Source: JBBATK01 sp040398805
Lineage (GTDB): Bacteria > Bacteroidota > Ignavibacteria > Kapaibacteriales > NICIL-2
Assembly (NCBI GenBank): GCA_040398805.1
Contig: JBBATK010000004.1
Span: 1 to 64,000, forward strand
DNA: 64,000 nt
Reading direction: 5' to 3'
The position numbers were made by a program, and so were the translations under genes. This document shows, in pieces, positions 1 to 8,136 of the stretch. How positions within the stretch are numbered: position 1 is the first letter of the stretch; every line of letters begins with the position of its first letter. A model generated the notes under the pieces. The model did no database searches, was not told where the DNA came from, and worked only from the letters and a program-made list of their open reading frames with translations.

Positions 1-699
1 TATGGCGCATGCGTTCCCACCTCGGGCGTCCTGCGCATCAACGGCGTCCCCTCCACCGAGATCCGCGGGAAGAAGCTTCGCAAGCTGCGAGCGAAGATGG
101 GCGTGGTGTTTCAGGATGCGCGGCTCATCCCCACGTTCACGGTGTACGAGAATGTCATGCTGCCGTTGATCATCGAGGGTCACACCAAACGGGCCGCCGA
201 TAGCCGTTGTCTGGATGTGATGAGCGACCTCGGTATCAGCTATCTGCGGGAGAAGCATCCGTCCCATCTGTCCGGTGGCGAACGCCAGCTCACGGCACTC
301 GCCCGGGCGCTGGTGGCCTATCCCGAGTGCATCATCGCCGATGAACCCACGGCACAGTTGGACAGCGGCTCCGTGGAACGCATCGTCCAAGCCCTCATGC
401 GCGAGCACGCGCGCGGGGCCACCCTGGTCATCGCGACGCACGACGAACTCGTAGTGCAACGCTTTGCCGGTGTCGGCCGATTGCATCTGAACGAAGGTCG
501 TATCGAAGAAGCATTGACGCACGTGGGACCGGTGTACGTCGTTCCCATGCCGACAGCAGAACCGGAGATCGCTATCGCCTCCGAGATTCCTGTCGTGCCG
601 GACACCTCCGTCCTTCCCGGCACCTCGGTCGCCACCGATACCGCCGGCATTCCCGTCAACGACATACCTATCGAATCATCATCACCGGAGTCCGCATGA
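1..699 (+). CDS. FtsE/LolD-family ABC transporter ATPase, 5'-truncated by window edge
   Basis: ATP-binding subunit of an FtsE/LolD-type ABC system, which in FtsEX couples ATP hydrolysis to cell-wall hydrolase control at the septum. The reading frame is open from base 1, so the N-terminus and Walker A lie outside the window. Visible are the Q-loop (VVFQDARL, about visible residue 36), the signature LSGGERQ (about 90), Walker B with CIIADEPTAQLD (about 110) and the H-loop ATHDE (about 145). The spacing TVYENVMLPL after the Q-loop is typical of FtsE. After the ATPase core there is an unusual tail of about 55 residues rich in Pro, Thr, Ser and acidic residues. The stop overlaps the dapB start (ATGA), implying translational coupling. 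An FtsX-like permease lies far away at 26184-27035. A LolD-like role is the main alternative. Confidence 0.8.
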   Translation, partial: YGACVPTSGVLRINGVPSTEIRGKKLRKLRAKMGVVFQDARLIPTFTVYENVMLPLIIEGHTKRAADSRCLDVMSDLGISYLREKHPSHLSGGERQLTALARALVAYPECIIADEPTAQLDSGSVERIVQALMREHARGATLVIATHDELVVQRFAGVGRLHLNEGRIEEALTHVGPVYVVPMPTAEPEIAIASEIPVVPDTSVLPGTSVATDTAGIPVNDIPIESSSPESA

Positions 700-1427
700 G
701 AATCGCCGTTCTTGGATACGGTCGTACCGGAAGGGAAGTGGAGCGCATGGCACTGGAGCGTGGACACGACGTGGTGCTGCGATGCACATCGTCCGCGCCG
801 GTGCATACGTCGACGACGGAGTTCGATGTCGCCATCGATTTCTCCCGCCCCGACCTCGTGTTTCCTCATGTGGCGTTCTGCCTGGACCGACGCCTGCCGA
901 TCGTCATCGGCACCACCGGGTGGTACGACCACCTGCCGGCATTGCAGGAGCTGTCCCGTCAAACGGATGCGTCCATTATCTACGGTTCGAACTTCTCCGT
1001 GGGCATGCATGTGTTCCGCGGACTCGTGCGGTCGCTCTCGGAGCATGTGGATGCGCTGGAGGAATATGACATCGCCCTCGAGGAGATCCATCATCGACGG
1101 AAGGTCGATGCACCGAGCGGTACGGCGTTGACGCTGTCGGATATCGTTTTGGAACACGTGAAGCGCAAGGTGCGGGTGCAGGTGCAAGCCGACGGTGGGG
1201 TGCCGCCCGAGGCGCTCTCCGTGTCGTCCGTGCGCGTCGGCGACGTGGCGGGAGAGCATACGGTGACGGCGGACTCGGCGGACGACGCCATCGTGCTGAC
1301 GCACAGGGCCAAGAACCGTCAAGGCTTCGCCCGTGGAGCCGTCCGTGCCGCCGAATGGATACTCCACAACAAGGGCCTTCACGACGTCGCCGATGTCTTC
1401 GACGATATCATGAGATTCCGTGCCTGA
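696..1427 (+). CDS. dapB: 4-hydroxy-tetrahydrodipicolinate reductase DapB
   Basis: Cytoplasmic NAD(P)H-dependent reductase of the diaminopimelate/lysine pathway, which supplies peptidoglycan and lysine. The 243-residue protein has the N-terminal dinucleotide-binding GYGRTGREVE (residues 7-16), IDFSRPD, GTTGW (72-76), NFSVGMHVF and the catalytic EEIHHRRKVDAPSGTAL block, where H132/H133 and K136 match the family active site. Length is slightly short for the family (E. coli about 270) but all motifs are present. The ATG overlaps the stop of the upstream ATPase by 4 bases, and its own TGA overlaps the ATG of the following glycosyltransferase (TGATG), so the three form a coupled unit. Confidence 0.95.
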   Translation: MRIAVLGYGRTGREVERMALERGHDVVLRCTSSAPVHTSTTEFDVAIDFSRPDLVFPHVAFCLDRRLPIVIGTTGWYDHLPALQELSRQTDASIIYGSNFSVGMHVFRGLVRSLSEHVDALEEYDIALEEIHHRRKVDAPSGTALTLSDIVLEHVKRKVRVQVQADGGVPPEALSVSSVRVGDVAGEHTVTADSADDAIVLTHRAKNRQGFARGAVRAAEWILHNKGLHDVADVFDDIMRFRA

Positions 1428-2335
1428 TGTCCACCACTTTCGACATCATCGTTCCCACGTACGACAACCGCGCCGAACTCGAGGCATGTCTGCAGGGCTT
1501 CGCCCGTCAAACCTTTTCCTCGTTCCGGGTGATCGTGTGCGTTGACGGTTCCACGGACGGCACGCAAGCGTGGCTCGCATCACATGCGTTCCCGTTTCCA
1601 TGCCTGGTTTTGGAGCATGCGGATGGACGCAACCACGGTCGCAACGCCACGCGGAACCTGGCATTGCCCGTTCTTCAAGCGCCGCTGCTGTGTTTCGTGG
1701 ACTCGGATCTCGTTCCCGCACCGGACCTTCTTGAGCGACATCACGCGGTGCTTGCCGGTGGTGACTGTGTCTCCGTGGGCAATGTGGTGTACACCGACGC
1801 CATGACGAACATCTGGGCCGCTTACTCCCAGTCGCGCGGCAAGAACAAATACCCCGACGGCGCTGAGATACCATACTACTACCTTGCCACGGGAAACTGC
1901 GCACAGCGAACGGAGCATTTTCTCGCCATCGGCGGTCAGGATGCCGCCATGTCGCGCTACGGTGGGGGTGATACGGAGTACGCGTTGCGACTCCACGCGC
2001 GATTCCGTCTGCCCGTCGTCTTCACCGCACAGGCCCGATGCACGGGAAGCATGAACAGGTCGCTGGACTCGGCACTTGCGTTGTTCGAAGAGTGCGGGAG
2101 GACGAACCTGCGGATGATCCATGAACGACATCCCGAGGAGCTACGGGTGTTCTATCTCTCTCGCCTTACCGGACGCCGGATATCGGATAGGTTGTTCCGT
2201 GCTTGTCTTCAACCATGGCTCGAACGCATCGTCCGGTCCGTCGCGCCGCACTTGCCGCATCGCCTCGCCGTGGTGTGCATCAATTATTGCATCATCACCC
2301 GCTTGTGGATGGGATGGCGTTCCGCATGCGCATGA
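1427..2335 (+). CDS. Family 2 (GT-A) glycosyltransferase
   Basis: Probable inverting glycosyltransferase that adds a sugar to a cell-surface glycan or lipid carrier. The start at 1427 is chosen because it overlaps the dapB stop (TGATG), giving 302 residues. The N-terminus shows the GT2 fold signature (IIVPTYDNRAEL, then VCVDGSTDGT at about 30-40), followed by CFVDSDLVPAP, the DxD-type nucleotide-sugar/metal site, and GGDTEYALRLHARF, resembling the acceptor-side ED-containing motif of GT2 enzymes. The substrate cannot be told from sequence. Co-translation with dapB and an ABC ATPase suggests cell-envelope work but does not fix the pathway. Confidence 0.85.
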   Translation: MSTTFDIIVPTYDNRAELEACLQGFARQTFSSFRVIVCVDGSTDGTQAWLASHAFPFPCLVLEHADGRNHGRNATRNLALPVLQAPLLCFVDSDLVPAPDLLERHHAVLAGGDCVSVGNVVYTDAMTNIWAAYSQSRGKNKYPDGAEIPYYYLATGNCAQRTEHFLAIGGQDAAMSRYGGGDTEYALRLHARFRLPVVFTAQARCTGSMNRSLDSALALFEECGRTNLRMIHERHPEELRVFYLSRLTGRRISDRLFRACLQPWLERIVRSVAPHLPHRLAVVCINYCIITRLWMGWRSACA

Positions 2336-2428
2336 CGCGTCCGTCTGCAGATCGTTGAAGCGATTCCACGTCGGGCCGGGGGCCGGGCGGTCACGTCCTC
2401 GCAACCGTCAAGAATTCATCCGTCGAAC

Positions 2429-3895
2429 TTAGTATGCTTTAGCGAACAGCACGCGCTGTGAGCTTGGCGCGCCGGTGAGCACGCAGCGACCGTCCTCTTG
2501 AGGATTGTCAAGGGGGATGCACCGGATGGTCGCTTTCGTCCGTTCCTTAATGGCTTCCTCCGTAGCGGAGGTGCCGTCCCAATGCGCACTGATGAAGCCG
2601 CCCTTCGTTTCCAACACGTCGGTGAACTCCTCGAGGGTATCCACCTTGGTGATGTTGTCGTTCAGGAAGGCCTGTGCGCGTTTGAAGAGGTTGCTCTGGA
2701 TGTCCTCCAACAGACCACGAATGGCGTCCACGCAGGTATCCATGGGAACGGACATCTTCTCCTTGGTGTCGCGCCGTGCCAGCTCCACCGTACCGTTCTC
2801 CAGGTCGCGCTTACCGATGGCGACGCGAACGGGAATGCCTTTCAGTTCGTACTCGGCGAACTTGAATCCGCTTCTCTTGCTGTCGTCCGTATCGTACTTC
2901 ACCGAGACGCCAGCGGCCTTGAGTTTGCTCATCAGGTCGTGGGCAGCGGCATCTACCTCCGCACCCGTCGTGGGGATGGGCACGATGACCACTTGGTAGG
3001 GAGCCAGCTTCGGAGGAATCACCAGTCCATCATCGTCCGAGTGCGCCATGATGAGCGCGCCCACGAGTCGCGTGGACACTCCCCACGAGGTGGCCCATAC
3101 ATGTTCCAACTGGTTTTGTGCATTCGAGAATTGCACATCGAAGGCCTTGGCGAAGTTCTGACCGAGGAAGTGCGAGGTGCCTGCCTGCAGGGCCTTGCCA
3201 TCCTGCATGAGCGCCTCGATGCAATACGTCTCCTCCGCACCCGCGAAGCGCTCTTGCGCCGTCTTCACACCGCGGATGACCGGCATGGCCATGACGTTCT
3301 CGGCGAAATCGGCATACACATGAAGCATGCGCTCCGCCTCCTCCACCGCCTCCTGCTTGGTCGCGTGCGCCGTGTGTCCCTCCTGCCACAGGAACTCGGC
3401 CGTGCGAAGGAAGGGACGGGTACGCATTTCCCAGCGGACCACGTTCGCCCACTGGTTGATGAGCAAGGGCAGGTCGCGGTAGGATTGGATCCAGTCGCGA
3501 TAGGTGTTCCAGATGATGGTCTCCGAGGTGGGACGAACGATCAGCTCCTCTTCGAGCTTCGCGCTCGGGTCCACGATCACCCCGCTTCCGTCCGGTGCGT
3601 TCATGAGCCGATGATGCGTCACCACCGCACACTCCTTCGCGAAACCGTCCACGTGCGCCGCTTCACGGCTCAGGAAGCTCTTCGGAATGAAGAGAGGGAA
3701 ATAGGCGTTCACGTGACCCGTGGCTTTGAAGCGGGCATCGAGTTCGTCGCGCATCTTCTCCCAGATGGCGTATCCGTGCGGCTTGATGACCATGCAGCCA
3801 CGAACGGCCGAGTGGTCCGCAAGACCCGCCTTCGAAACGATGTCGTTATACCAAGCTGAATAATCCGTGGTCCGTGCAGTGATTTCCTTAGCCAT
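2429..3895 (-). CDS. proS: Prolyl-tRNA synthetase, archaeal/eukaryote-like type
   Basis: Class II aminoacyl-tRNA synthetase charging tRNA-Pro. The ATG at 3895 (MAKEITARTTDYSAWYND) is preferred over an upstream ATG at 3937 because it matches the usual N-terminus, giving 488 residues. Class II motif 2 is visible as RWEMRTRPFLRTAEFLWQEG, and motif 3 lies around GVSTRLVGALIMAHSDDDG. The anticodon-binding domain begins near PYQVVIVPI. There is no bacterial-type editing insertion between motifs 2 and 3, and the chain ends in Tyr (FAKAY). Both are hallmarks of the archaeal/eukaryote-like (type 3) ProRS that many Bacteroidota-group bacteria carry. It stands alone, convergent with the preceding plus-strand unit. 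Confidence 0.95.
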   Translation of the reverse strand: MAKEITARTTDYSAWYNDIVSKAGLADHSAVRGCMVIKPHGYAIWEKMRDELDARFKATGHVNAYFPLFIPKSFLSREAAHVDGFAKECAVVTHHRLMNAPDGSGVIVDPSAKLEEELIVRPTSETIIWNTYRDWIQSYRDLPLLINQWANVVRWEMRTRPFLRTAEFLWQEGHTAHATKQEAVEEAERMLHVYADFAENVMAMPVIRGVKTAQERFAGAEETYCIEALMQDGKALQAGTSHFLGQNFAKAFDVQFSNAQNQLEHVWATSWGVSTRLVGALIMAHSDDDGLVIPPKLAPYQVVIVPIPTTGAEVDAAAHDLMSKLKAAGVSVKYDTDDSKRSGFKFAEYELKGIPVRVAIGKRDLENGTVELARRDTKEKMSVPMDTCVDAIRGLLEDIQSNLFKRAQAFLNDNITKVDTLEEFTDVLETKGGFISAHWDGTSATEEAIKERTKATIRCIPLDNPQEDGRCVLTGAPSSQRVLFAKAY

Positions 3896-3915
3896 GTGGG
3901 GAGTGAAAGTGATCG

Positions 3916-4050
3916 ATGAACAAGATGGTCGGTGCAAAAGTACGAAGCCCCGCCGAGCTCCGGGAGTTCTTCGGAAGTCCTGCAGGAACCGGCATCAGGA
4001 AGGTCCGCGACAAGTTCGTGAGAGACGCCGTCGACTTTCTTTCCACGTCC
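3916..4050 (+). pseudogene. Possible N-terminal remnant of a PPOX-class (flavin-binding split barrel) protein
   Basis: An ATG-started frame gives a coding-like stretch containing KVRSPAELREFFGSPAGTG and then IRKVRDKFVRDAVDFLSTS, with GC-rich third codon positions like the true genes. From memory it resembles the first 45 or so residues of a pyridoxamine-phosphate-oxidase-like subfamily, just before the conserved FMN-binding SPF..LAT motif. Here that motif is absent and the frame runs into a palindromic operator. The stretch also hosts the proS promoter-like element. It is either a decayed gene fragment or a chance open frame. Confidence 0.3.
3935..3942 (-). promoter_or_regulatory. Putative -7 promoter element of proS
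   Basis: TACTTTTG on the minus strand, followed by C, about 40 bases before the proS start. It matches the Bacteroidota-type TAnnTTTG element. No clear -33 element was seen. Confidence 0.4.
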
Positions 4051-4061
4051 TACAATAAACC

Positions 4062-4077
4062 GACCGACCGGTCGGTC
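4062..4077. promoter_or_regulatory. Perfect 16-bp palindrome, TetR-family-type operator
   Basis: GACCGACCGGTCGGTC is a perfect inverted repeat centred between 4069 and 4070, 44 bases before the start of the SnoaL-like gene. Its form is that of operators bound by TetR-family repressors. No tetR gene is present in the window, so the regulator would act in trans. Confidence 0.6.
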
Positions 4078-4121
4078 TATACCGAAATTCTGTGGTCTCA
4101 CTTTCTTTTTCGGAGGAACAA

Positions 4122-4487
4122 ATGGATAGAAAAGCATGGCTCGAGAATATCGGACGTATCATCGATTCCATGGATGCAGAGGGTTTCGCTGCGCTCATGA
4201 CGGAGAACGGAACGTTTCGCTTCGGCAACATGCCTGCGGTCGTCGGACGTGCGAACATCGCGGAAACCGTCCGCACCTTCTGGTCGATGATCAAGAACTC
4301 GGAAAACCATGAAGTGGTCGACTTCTGGGAGAAGCCGGGGTCGGTGGTGTGGCAGGGTTCGGTGCTCTACACCCGCAAGGACGATCGTCAGGTGAAGGTA
4401 CAGTTCACGAACATCTTCCACTTGGATGGCGATTTGATTCAGGACTACCTGATCTACATCGACAACGGTCCGCTGTGGGAAGCATAA
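4122..4487 (+). CDS. SnoaL-like / NTF2-fold small protein
   Basis: A 121-residue cytoplasmic protein of the SnoaL-like (NTF2 cone fold) superfamily, which holds small isomerases, hydrolases and ligand-binding proteins. The start at 4122 (MDRKAWLENIGRIIDSMD) is supported by a strong GGAGG site at 4112-4116; an in-frame ATG at 4092 is less likely. Typical family features are the N-terminal helices with FAALMTENGTFRFGN, the segment VVGRANIAETVRTFW and a C-terminal strand pair ending DYLIYIDNGPLWEA. No catalytic residues can be assigned. It is monocistronic, bounded by a TetR-type operator upstream and a strong terminator downstream, so it is probably inducible. Confidence 0.75.
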   Translation: MDRKAWLENIGRIIDSMDAEGFAALMTENGTFRFGNMPAVVGRANIAETVRTFWSMIKNSENHEVVDFWEKPGSVVWQGSVLYTRKDDRQVKVQFTNIFHLDGDLIQDYLIYIDNGPLWEA

Positions 4488-4533
4488 GGCGGTTCGCCGT
4501 GAGGGTGTTCACCGTGCATCGTGAAAGCATGAG

Positions 4534-4569
4534 AATCGCGGATCGTTGATCGATCCGCGATTTTTTTTT
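4534..4569 (+). terminator. Rho-independent terminator after SnoaL-like gene
   Basis: A 12-bp stem (4534-4545 with 4551-4562), 5-base loop TTGAT and a run of T from 4561 to 4569. It follows the plus-strand gene by 46 bases. Confidence 0.9.
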
Positions 4570-4591
4570 GCCTGCGGTGGTATCCTGAACA

Positions 4592-6055
4592 TCACCGGCG
4601 CGGCGAGCGACGCATGAGCGATCTGAGGGCGGAGGTCTCCGCCGAGGAGAAGAAGCCGCTGAAGCGGAGCGAAAGCAGGAAGAGCAGGAGAAGGATGATT
4701 TTCACGATCACGTCGGGCACAACGGTTTGCACCGGACGGAGCGTGTCGACGGCGAAGATGGCAGCGGCCAGGAGGACGATTCGGAGGACGCGGGACCACT
4801 CATAGCGCACGGCATAGACGCGTTGAGACGTTGCATACATGAGGACGGCGGACACCGCATAGGCTCCAAGCGTGGCCCATGCCGCTCCCGTGTACGACAG
4901 GGAAGGGATGAGGAGCAGGTTGAGCGCGATGTTGACGACGGCTGCCGACCCGACGATCAGCGGCAGACGCGTGGTCTTCTTCGTGATATGGAGTCCGGCC
5001 GCTAGATTCGACGTGACGCCGGCGAAGTAGTATGCGGCGGCGACAATCGGCACGATATGCAGGCCCTGCCAATAGGAGGGATGGATGAGCGTACCGCCGG
5101 GAAAGGGGAGTCGGACGACGCTCGAGGCGAACAGACTGATGAGCAAAAACACAACGGCGCTGGCGAGGGTGAAGTAGGTGAAGACTCTTCCGAACAGCAT
5201 CGGCGCATCGTCGTCCTCGGCATGATTCAGATAGAAGGGCTTCCATGCGTACTCGAAGACGGAAACGCAGAGCATCATGGGGATGGCCAATCGGTAGTTC
5301 GCGTTGTACAGGCCCACGATGATCGGCGTGGTCATGACCGTGAGGATGGGTCGGTCCGCCACTTGCAGAAGCATGGACGCGAAGCCGGAGGGCATGGTGG
5401 GAATGCCGAAGGAGGCGAGCTCCCGAAGGCGCGACGTACCGCGGTGCAGAGTGCGAAGAATCTGTGGCAGGACAAGCACGACGCCGAGGAGTGAGGAGCA
5501 CGCACCGGCAACAAAGACGCCATGAGATCCCATGCCGCCCTTCACGACAAGGACGATGTTAAGGACGATGTTGGTCACGACGACCATCACCTTGAACGCG
5601 GCGAAGCGCTTGGCCTTTCGCTCCATGCGCAACTGCGCAAAGGGGATGATCGTGATGGCGTCGAGGAACGGAATGAGCAGGATGAGGGCGAATTCCTGCT
5701 CCCGCTGGTCCGTCGGAATCCCCGCTCCCGATGCCGTGTACGAACGTAGAAGGTAGAACAGTAACGACAGGGCGGCGGCGATGGTGACGACGGGAATGAA
5801 GCTCTGGGTGAAGACGGTGCGCTTGTCGGTATCGGTACCCCGATAGAAACGCATGAACGCGGACTCGAACCCGAAGGCGTAGGCGATGTTGACAAACGCG
5901 ATGAGGGCGTAGACATTGGAAACGACACCGAGTTCCGACATGCTCAGGTAATTCGTGTACAACGGCGTCAGCAGGAATGTCAGGAACCGCTGAATGATGG
6001 TACTGGCTCCGTACACGGCGGTGTCCGAGGCCAGGGATCGCAATTTGTCGCGCAT
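4592..6055 (-). CDS. Wzx-like polysaccharide flippase (MOP superfamily)
   Basis: Inner-membrane transporter with about 12-14 hydrophobic segments, likely flipping lipid-linked oligosaccharide or related precursors. The start at 6055 (MRDKLRSLASDTAVYG) is preferred to the upstream ATG at 6166, because the extra 37 residues are Arg/Cys-rich and unlike protein sequence; the product is 487 residues. The N-terminus DTAVYGASTIIQRFLTFLLT and the segment ELGVVSNVYALIAF are characteristic of Wzx/PST family proteins. A Cys-free, Lys/Arg-flanked loop pattern and a Ser/Arg-rich end (LMRRSPRR) are seen. It is transcribed alone and divergently from the M28 peptidase gene. It is one of three unrelated-position flippases in this window (also 17574-18866 and 27081-28406). 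Confidence 0.85.
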   Translation of the reverse strand: MRDKLRSLASDTAVYGASTIIQRFLTFLLTPLYTNYLSMSELGVVSNVYALIAFVNIAYAFGFESAFMRFYRGTDTDKRTVFTQSFIPVVTIAAALSLLFYLLRSYTASGAGIPTDQREQEFALILLIPFLDAITIIPFAQLRMERKAKRFAAFKVMVVVTNIVLNIVLVVKGGMGSHGVFVAGACSSLLGVVLVLPQILRTLHRGTSRLRELASFGIPTMPSGFASMLLQVADRPILTVMTTPIIVGLYNANYRLAIPMMLCVSVFEYAWKPFYLNHAEDDDAPMLFGRVFTYFTLASAVVFLLISLFASSVVRLPFPGGTLIHPSYWQGLHIVPIVAAAYYFAGVTSNLAAGLHITKKTTRLPLIVGSAAVVNIALNLLLIPSLSYTGAAWATLGAYAVSAVLMYATSQRVYAVRYEWSRVLRIVLLAAAIFAVDTLRPVQTVVPDVIVKIILLLLFLLSLRFSGFFSSAETSALRSLMRRSPRR

Positions 6056-6078
6056 AAAGGGACCTAATGTCTCACCGC

Positions 6079-6086
6079 GCAAGATA
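6079..6086 (-). promoter_or_regulatory. Putative -7 element of flippase gene
   Basis: TATCTTGC on the minus strand, 23 bases before the start codon at 6055. It belongs to the TAnnTTGC variant seen before many genes here. Confidence 0.4.
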
Positions 6087-6191
6087 CACACGGAGCTCAG
6101 AGCATCGGACCTCCGGATGCGCCGGCATCGGCAGACGCCTATGCGCTCTGCCGCACTTCGTTCCACCGTTGCACCGCGCTTTCACAGCATG

Positions 6192-6199
6192 TAACTTGC
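6192..6199 (+). promoter_or_regulatory. Putative -7 element of M28 peptidase gene
   Basis: TAACTTGC, 28 bases before the ATG at 6228. Confidence 0.4.
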
Positions 6200-6227
6200 A
6201 ACCTCCATCACCGTTCATTCATTCGCC

Positions 6228-8072
6228 ATGAAGATGTCATCCATCTACCGTCGTCTCGTTCACGTTCTCCTACCCACCCTTCTCCTCGTGGTCGCGAGCG
6301 CGGCTCCGATGCGTGCGGACGACGATACGCTTGTCACGCGCTTGCGCAACCATGTGTACACCTTGGCATCGCCGGAGTACGAGGGACGGTATCCGGGAAC
6401 ACCGGGGAACGAGAAGGCCGTTGCGTACATACGCGCGGAGTTCACGAAGCTGGGTTTGCTTCCGGTCAACGGATCCTTCACTCAGCAGTTCACGGTGCCG
6501 TCGGGCGTGGAGTTGGTCGGGGAGAATTCCGTCGGGTTCGGCGTCATCGTTCCCAAGCCCTTCGTTCCCGCCTCGGAGCTCAAGCCCATGAAGATCTCGT
6601 GGAAGACGGGCGTGGATTATACGCCGTTGGGTTTCAGTGCCGGCGGAAGTGTGAGCGGCGCACTCACCTTCGTCGGATTCGGCATCACGGACAAGGCGAA
6701 GAATGTCGACGACTACGCGGGAGTGGATGTCAAAGGCAAAGTGGTGATCGTGCTCACGGGCGATCCCTCCAACTACAATCCCCATGCGGCGTTCAAGGGA
6801 ACCGGAGCCATGAGGACGAGGGCGATCAACGCTCGTGAGCATGGTGCGGTCGGTGTCATCTTCGTGCATCCGCAAGGAGACTCGGCGGAGGTGCTCGTGC
6901 CGCTGCAGTTCGACGCGAAGTCCAGCAACTCCGGCATCGTCATCATGCATGCTCGCCGCTCTTCCATTGCACGCTTCTTCCCGAAGAATCCGGACAGCAC
7001 GCTGCTCGGTGCGGAACAATACATCATCAAATCGAAGAGCTCCCGAAGCTTCGATCTGCCGAACACGACGATCGCGGCATCGGTGGGATTGAAGACGGTG
7101 GATGCCGCCATCGATAACGTCGTCGGTATGGTCCGCGGGACGGACCATCCGGATGAATACATCGTCGTCGGTGCGCACCTGGACCACCTCGGGTACGGCG
7201 ATGAGAATTCCCTGTATGCAGGAACTGAGAAGAAGATCCACTTCGGTGCGGACGACAATGCTTCCGGAAGTGCGGGCATGATGGAACTCGCGGCCATGGT
7301 GGCGGCACGCCCGCTGTCTCGCAGTGTTGTGTTCATCGCGTTCAACGCCGAAGAGCGTGGATTGCTCGGGTCCGTGCATTATACACGCACGCCGTCGATT
7401 CCGCTGGAGAAGACCGTGTGCATGGTGAACCTTGACATGATCGGACGCTTGAAAGACAACAAGCTGAACGTCCAGGGCGTCGGCAGTTCCTCGCGGTGGA
7501 AGCCCTTGCTCGATAGCGTCAACGCGGCGTTCACGTTCACGATCACGACAACGGACGACGGTCTGGGACCGAGCGACCATTCGTCGTTCTATGCCAAGGA
7601 GAAACCCGTGTTGTTCCTGTTCACGGGATTGCATAGCGACTACCATCGTCCGTCCGACACTCCCGACAAGATCAATTACGCAGGGCAGGCAGCCGTGGTT
7701 CGGTTCACGGAGTCCATCCTCCGCAGTATCGGCTCCTGGTCCACCGCGCCGGACTATGTGAAAGTGAAGACGACGCAGTCGGCGAGTGCCGGTTTCAATG
7801 TCGTGTTCGGGGTCATCCCGGACTATGCGGACCATCCGAAGGGATTGCACATAACGGGCGTCCGCGAAGGAGGTCCGGCGGAGAAAGGCGGGCTCAAGGG
7901 TGAGGATATCATCACGAAGTTCGGTCCCACGCCTGTCAAGAATATCCACGATCTCACCTATTGCCTGGGTCAATACAAGCCCGGCGACATCGTGGAGGTC
8001 ACCGTCCTGCGGGGGCCCCGCGAGGACAAAGAAGTCGTTCTCAAAGTCACGCTCGAAGCGCGTAAGCAATAG
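6228..8072 (+). CDS. Secreted M28-family zinc aminopeptidase with PDZ domain
   Basis: Exported metallo-aminopeptidase of 614 residues. An N-terminal signal peptide (residues 1 to about 30, hydrophobic LLPTLLLVVASAAPMRA) is followed by a protease-associated (PA) domain at about 130-270 (VDDYAGVDVKGKVVIVLTG). The M28 catalytic core has VVGAHLDHLGYG (H317, D319), FGADDNASGSAG (D342/D343), FNAEERGLLGS (E375/E376), VNLDMIGRL and the final ligand His in SDYHRPSDTPDKI, so both zinc sites are complete. A C-terminal PDZ domain (about 540-605, GGPAEKGGLKGEDIITKFG) probably helps substrate or membrane-protein interaction. It is monocistronic. The substrate is unknown; scavenging of peptides in the periplasm or outside the cell is likely. 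Confidence 0.9.
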   Translation: MKMSSIYRRLVHVLLPTLLLVVASAAPMRADDDTLVTRLRNHVYTLASPEYEGRYPGTPGNEKAVAYIRAEFTKLGLLPVNGSFTQQFTVPSGVELVGENSVGFGVIVPKPFVPASELKPMKISWKTGVDYTPLGFSAGGSVSGALTFVGFGITDKAKNVDDYAGVDVKGKVVIVLTGDPSNYNPHAAFKGTGAMRTRAINAREHGAVGVIFVHPQGDSAEVLVPLQFDAKSSNSGIVIMHARRSSIARFFPKNPDSTLLGAEQYIIKSKSSRSFDLPNTTIAASVGLKTVDAAIDNVVGMVRGTDHPDEYIVVGAHLDHLGYGDENSLYAGTEKKIHFGADDNASGSAGMMELAAMVAARPLSRSVVFIAFNAEERGLLGSVHYTRTPSIPLEKTVCMVNLDMIGRLKDNKLNVQGVGSSSRWKPLLDSVNAAFTFTITTTDDGLGPSDHSSFYAKEKPVLFLFTGLHSDYHRPSDTPDKINYAGQAAVVRFTESILRSIGSWSTAPDYVKVKTTQSASAGFNVVFGVIPDYADHPKGLHITGVREGGPAEKGGLKGEDIITKFGPTPVKNIHDLTYCLGQYKPGDIVEVTVLRGPREDKEVVLKVTLEARKQ

Positions 8073-8136
8073 CACTGGGACATCGCCCTCCTCCGTCTCG
8101 GCGCGCGCGTTCACTCATGTCGCGCGACCCGTATGT

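Noticed and set aside
318..1382. Minus-strand frame of 354 codons across the ATPase and dapB
   Set aside because: It spans two well-supported plus-strand genes and has no recognisable domain.
2498..3859. Plus-strand frame of 453 codons opposite proS
   Set aside because: No family likeness, Arg/His-rich composition; proS on the minus strand has all class II motifs.
6270..8114. Minus-strand open frame of 614 codons opposite the M28 peptidase (same length as the real gene)
   Set aside because: Rich in Arg, His and Asp with no domain pattern; it is the mirror frame of a GC-rich gene with complete catalytic motifs on the plus strand.
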